DNA from: Acetofilamentum sp.
GTDB lineage: Bacteria > Bacteroidota > Bacteroidia > Bacteroidales > JAFGUD01
NCBI GenBank assembly: GCA_020722645.1
Contig: DYKL01000148.1
Span: forward strand, 1-7,974
Direction of reading: 5' to 3'
DNA length: 7,974 nt
In this document: piece by piece, positions 5,606 to 7,974 of the stretch
Layout: each line of letters starts with the position of its first letter
Position numbering within the stretch: the first letter of the stretch is position 1
Position numbers and translations under genes: made by a program
Notes under the pieces: model-generated
Database searches by the model: none
What the model saw: the letters and a program-made list of their open reading frames with translations, nothing else
Told to the model about the DNA's origin: nothing

Positions 5606-7930
5606 TTAAAATCTGAAATTCCATGTAACAGAAGGAACAATGCCAAACAATGCTAGTCTTTCTGCCTGAGTTTGTCCGGTTTCTTCATCTTCGACAAATC
5701 TGATTAAATAAGCATTTTTACGATTGTAAACGTTGTAGGCAGATAAGTTTAGGTCGGAATAGAATTTTTTATTATCTTTAATTATCCAAGTAAGCCCCAT
5801 GTCTAAACGGTGATAGTCGGGCATTCTGTCTGCATTTCTTTCGGAATATAAATTCATCATAACACCGTCTATGTAGTATTTACCGACAGGAAAAGTAACA
5901 GCATCACCGGAATTGAAAACCCAGGTAGCCGAAAAATTAAGTTTTGGCAATATCTGATATGTCGCTACAACAGAAACATCGTGTCTTCTGTCCTGACGAG
6001 CCGGAAACCAGTTGCCGTTATTAATTTTGTCGTTTTGTCTTTCAGATTTCAACATTGTGTAGCTTATCCAGCCTGTTAATTTACCTGTTTTCTTTCTTAC
6101 TAATAATTCAGTACCGTAAGCTCTGCCGATTCCGGTAATTATTTCAGCTTCAACGTCAGGATTAAACATAACTTGCGCACCATCTTCAAAATCAACCTGA
6201 TTGTAAAAACCCTTGTAAAAAAATTCAACGCTTGTTTCAAGTTTGTTTTCAAAAAAGTTTTTAAATAATCCAATTGTCCACTGGTCGGCTTTTTCAGGCT
6301 TTAAGTTTGAAGTACTCGGCATCCACAAATCTGTCGGAGAACTTGATGTTGAATTTGAAAGCAAGTGCAAATATTGTACTGTTCTGTTATAAGATACTTT
6401 AAGAGATGTGCTTTCATTAACCAATAATGTTGAGTTGAAACGCGGTTCAAAATAATATTGTGTATAATAAAATTCGTTTTTTTCGTGAACAGTTTCTTCA
6501 ATCACTTCGTTTTCATCATCATAAATTTTGGTGGTATAAGGACCGATATTGTTGAAAACAGAAAACCTTAAACCATACAAAATTTGAATTTTATCACCGA
6601 TTTTTTGTTCATTTGACATATAAATACCACTTTCGAGAGCATACTGGGGGACTAAACTTGTATCACGAAAAGCATTTAGCGTATCATCGGGATTTTTTTC
6701 TATTAATTTGAAAGACATCGGTTTAAAATCATGATAAATGCTTTGAACCCCGAAACGAATTGTATTATTGGTGTTTAGATAGTAGGTATAATCTTGCTTG
6801 AACATATAGTTTAAGATACCGGCACTAAATCCAATAACATTTTTATTGAATTCGGCTCTGAAACCGTAATTAAAATCGCTGTAAACAACAGAAGTGTTCA
6901 AAAACAACTTATTGCTGAAAATATGATTCCACCTGAGAGTTGCAGTGCTGTTTCCCCAATCGAAACCAAAATCCTGCAAACCAAAAACATCTCTGCCTGA
7001 ATATCCCGAAAAATAAATTCTGTCTTTGTCCGAAAGAATTAAATTAGTTTTCAGGTTCAAATCGTAAAAATAAAGAGATAAATCTCTGTAATCTTTTTTG
7101 AAATTTTTGACTAAAATATCTGCATAAGTTCTTCTGCCTGAAATCAAGACAGAAATCTTTTCTTTAATGACAGGACCTTCGACAGTTAATCTTGAAGAAA
7201 TAAGCCCAATACCTCCGGTAGCTTCCCAGTGTTTCAAATTCCCGTTTTTCATACGAATATCAGTAACAGAAGACAATTTACTGCCGTATTTTGGCGGGAT
7301 TCCACCTTTATACATTTTAACATCTGAAATTGCGTCTGAATTGAATACCGAAAAAAATCCGAGTAAATGAGAGACGTTGTAAACAGGAGCTTCGTCTAAC
7401 AAAATTAAATTCTGGTCGGCATCTCCACCTCTGACATAAAATCCGCTGCTACCTTCAGAACTCGCACTAACTCCGGGCATTAGCTGAAGAGCTTTCAGAA
7501 TATCCTGTTCGCCCATTAAAACCGGAATAAGTTTTATTTCTTTTACATTCAAATCAATAGAGCTGACCTCGTTACTTTTAACATTTTTGTCAGATGCCTG
7601 ACCGATAACAACAACTTCGTTAATTGTATTATCTGAATTAATAAGATTGATATTTAAAGAAGTGTTTTTTATAAGCTGAACATTTTGTGTTGTAGTTTCG
7701 TAACCCAAAAATGAAAAAGTCAGGTTATAAGTCCCTTTTTTTAAAGAAATTGAGTAAAAACCGTATTGATTTGTAGAAAAACCCTGTTTAATTTCTTCTA
7801 CGTAAATAGTTGAATACAACAATTCTTCACCACTGTTATCGTCTCTCACATATCCACTAATAGTGTAATTTTGTGAAAATGTATTTATTAGCAAAAAGAA
7901 GAAGAATAAAAATATAATGTTTTTTTTCAT
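5606..7930 (-). CDS. TonB-dependent outer-membrane receptor with carboxypeptidase-regulatory-like domain
   Basis: A 774-residue TonB-dependent transporter that would import a ligand across the outer membrane using energy from TonB-ExbBD. Domains in order: signal peptide (1-20, MKKN, a phenylalanine-rich core, TFSQ); a carboxypeptidase-D-regulatory-like Ig fold (about 22-97; TISGYVRDDNSGEELLYSTIYV ... LTFSFLGYETT); the SusC-type segment NEVVVIGQ (104-111), the likely TonB-contact region; a plug domain (about 125-228; LQLMPGVSASSEGSSGFYVRGGDADQNLILLDEAPVY, MYKGGIPPKYG); and the barrel, ending in VPSVTWNFRF with the terminal phenylalanine typical of barrels. It is shorter than classical SusC proteins (about 1000 residues), in the range of receptors paired with DUF4249 lipoproteins. 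It is intact and heads the minus-strand cluster. The upstream 44 bp in the window show no clear promoter, which may lie outside. The ligand is unknown. Confidence 0.93.
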   Translation of the reverse strand: MKKNIIFLFFFFLLINTFSQNYTISGYVRDDNSGEELLYSTIYVEEIKQGFSTNQYGFYSISLKKGTYNLTFSFLGYETTTQNVQLIKNTSLNINLINSDNTINEVVVIGQASDKNVKSNEVSSIDLNVKEIKLIPVLMGEQDILKALQLMPGVSASSEGSSGFYVRGGDADQNLILLDEAPVYNVSHLLGFFSVFNSDAISDVKMYKGGIPPKYGSKLSSVTDIRMKNGNLKHWEATGGIGLISSRLTVEGPVIKEKISVLISGRRTYADILVKNFKKDYRDLSLYFYDLNLKTNLILSDKDRIYFSGYSGRDVFGLQDFGFDWGNSTATLRWNHIFSNKLFLNTSVVYSDFNYGFRAEFNKNVIGFSAGILNYMFKQDYTYYLNTNNTIRFGVQSIYHDFKPMSFKLIEKNPDDTLNAFRDTSLVPQYALESGIYMSNEQKIGDKIQILYGLRFSVFNNIGPYTTKIYDDENEVIEETVHEKNEFYYTQYYFEPRFNSTLLVNESTSLKVSYNRTVQYLHLLSNSTSSSPTDLWMPSTSNLKPEKADQWTIGLFKNFFENKLETSVEFFYKGFYNQVDFEDGAQVMFNPDVEAEIITGIGRAYGTELLVRKKTGKLTGWISYTMLKSERQNDKINNGNWFPARQDRRHDVSVVATYQILPKLNFSATWVFNSGDAVTFPVGKYYIDGVMMNLYSERNADRMPDYHRLDMGLTWIIKDNKKFYSDLNLSAYNVYNRKNAYLIRFVEDEETGQTQAERLALFGIVPSVTWNFRF

Positions 7931-7974
7931 GTGTAAATAATTTTGTAAGTTGTTGGTTTATAATTATTTTCATT

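Noticed and set aside
6301..7370. Short frames within the receptor gene (minus 6301-6501, plus 7167-7370)
   Set aside because: Both lie within the intact receptor frame and show no recognisable protein features.

Overview
The window looks like a chromosomal segment of a Bacteroidota bacterium. The evidence is a strongly AT-rich sequence throughout, a TonB-dependent receptor with an N-terminal carboxypeptidase-regulatory-like domain followed by the SusC-type 'NEVVVIG' segment, a DUF4249-type lipoprotein, a small PorT-like outer-membrane barrel, Sec signal peptides ending in '..SQ', no clear Shine-Dalgarno sequences before the genes, and several matches to the Bacteroidota promoter consensus (TTG, then 19-21 nt, then TAnnTTTG). 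The genus cannot be told from this sequence.

Layout. Positions 1-313 hold no gene but carry two inverted-repeat structures. A secreted M28 zinc metallopeptidase (314-1576, minus) diverges across an 84-bp spacer from a small outer-membrane beta-barrel protein (1661-2332, plus). A perfect 9-bp palindromic hairpin (2366-2387) lies before a stand-alone glycerol kinase gene, glpK (2448-3926, plus). The 195-bp gap between the convergent glpK and recR holds a degenerate palindromic repeat built on a 'CTTTGCG'-type unit. On the minus strand, read right to left, comes a tight cluster: TonB-dependent receptor (7930-5606), DUF4249 lipoprotein (5588-4746, 17-bp gap) and recR (4736-4122, 9-bp gap).

How the genes fit together. 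The receptor and lipoprotein very probably form one outer-membrane uptake complex: a TonB-energised barrel with a surface or periplasmic lipoprotein partner in the place where SusD would sit in a Sus-type pair. Its substrate cannot be read from the sequence. recR (RecFOR recombinational repair) has no functional link to them. It appears to be attached to the operon by position, and it may also have its own promoter overlapping the lipoprotein stop codon. GlpK phosphorylates glycerol in the cytoplasm; no glpF, glpD or glpA lies beside it here. The peptidase and small barrel are envelope or exported proteins of general type.

The genes are ordinary Bacteroidota genes and no clear new system is visible. 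The items most worth a second look are the receptor/DUF4249 pair of unknown substrate, the possible leaderless recR promoter, and the non-coding palindromes at 8-100, 181-266, 2366-2387 and about 3981-4090.
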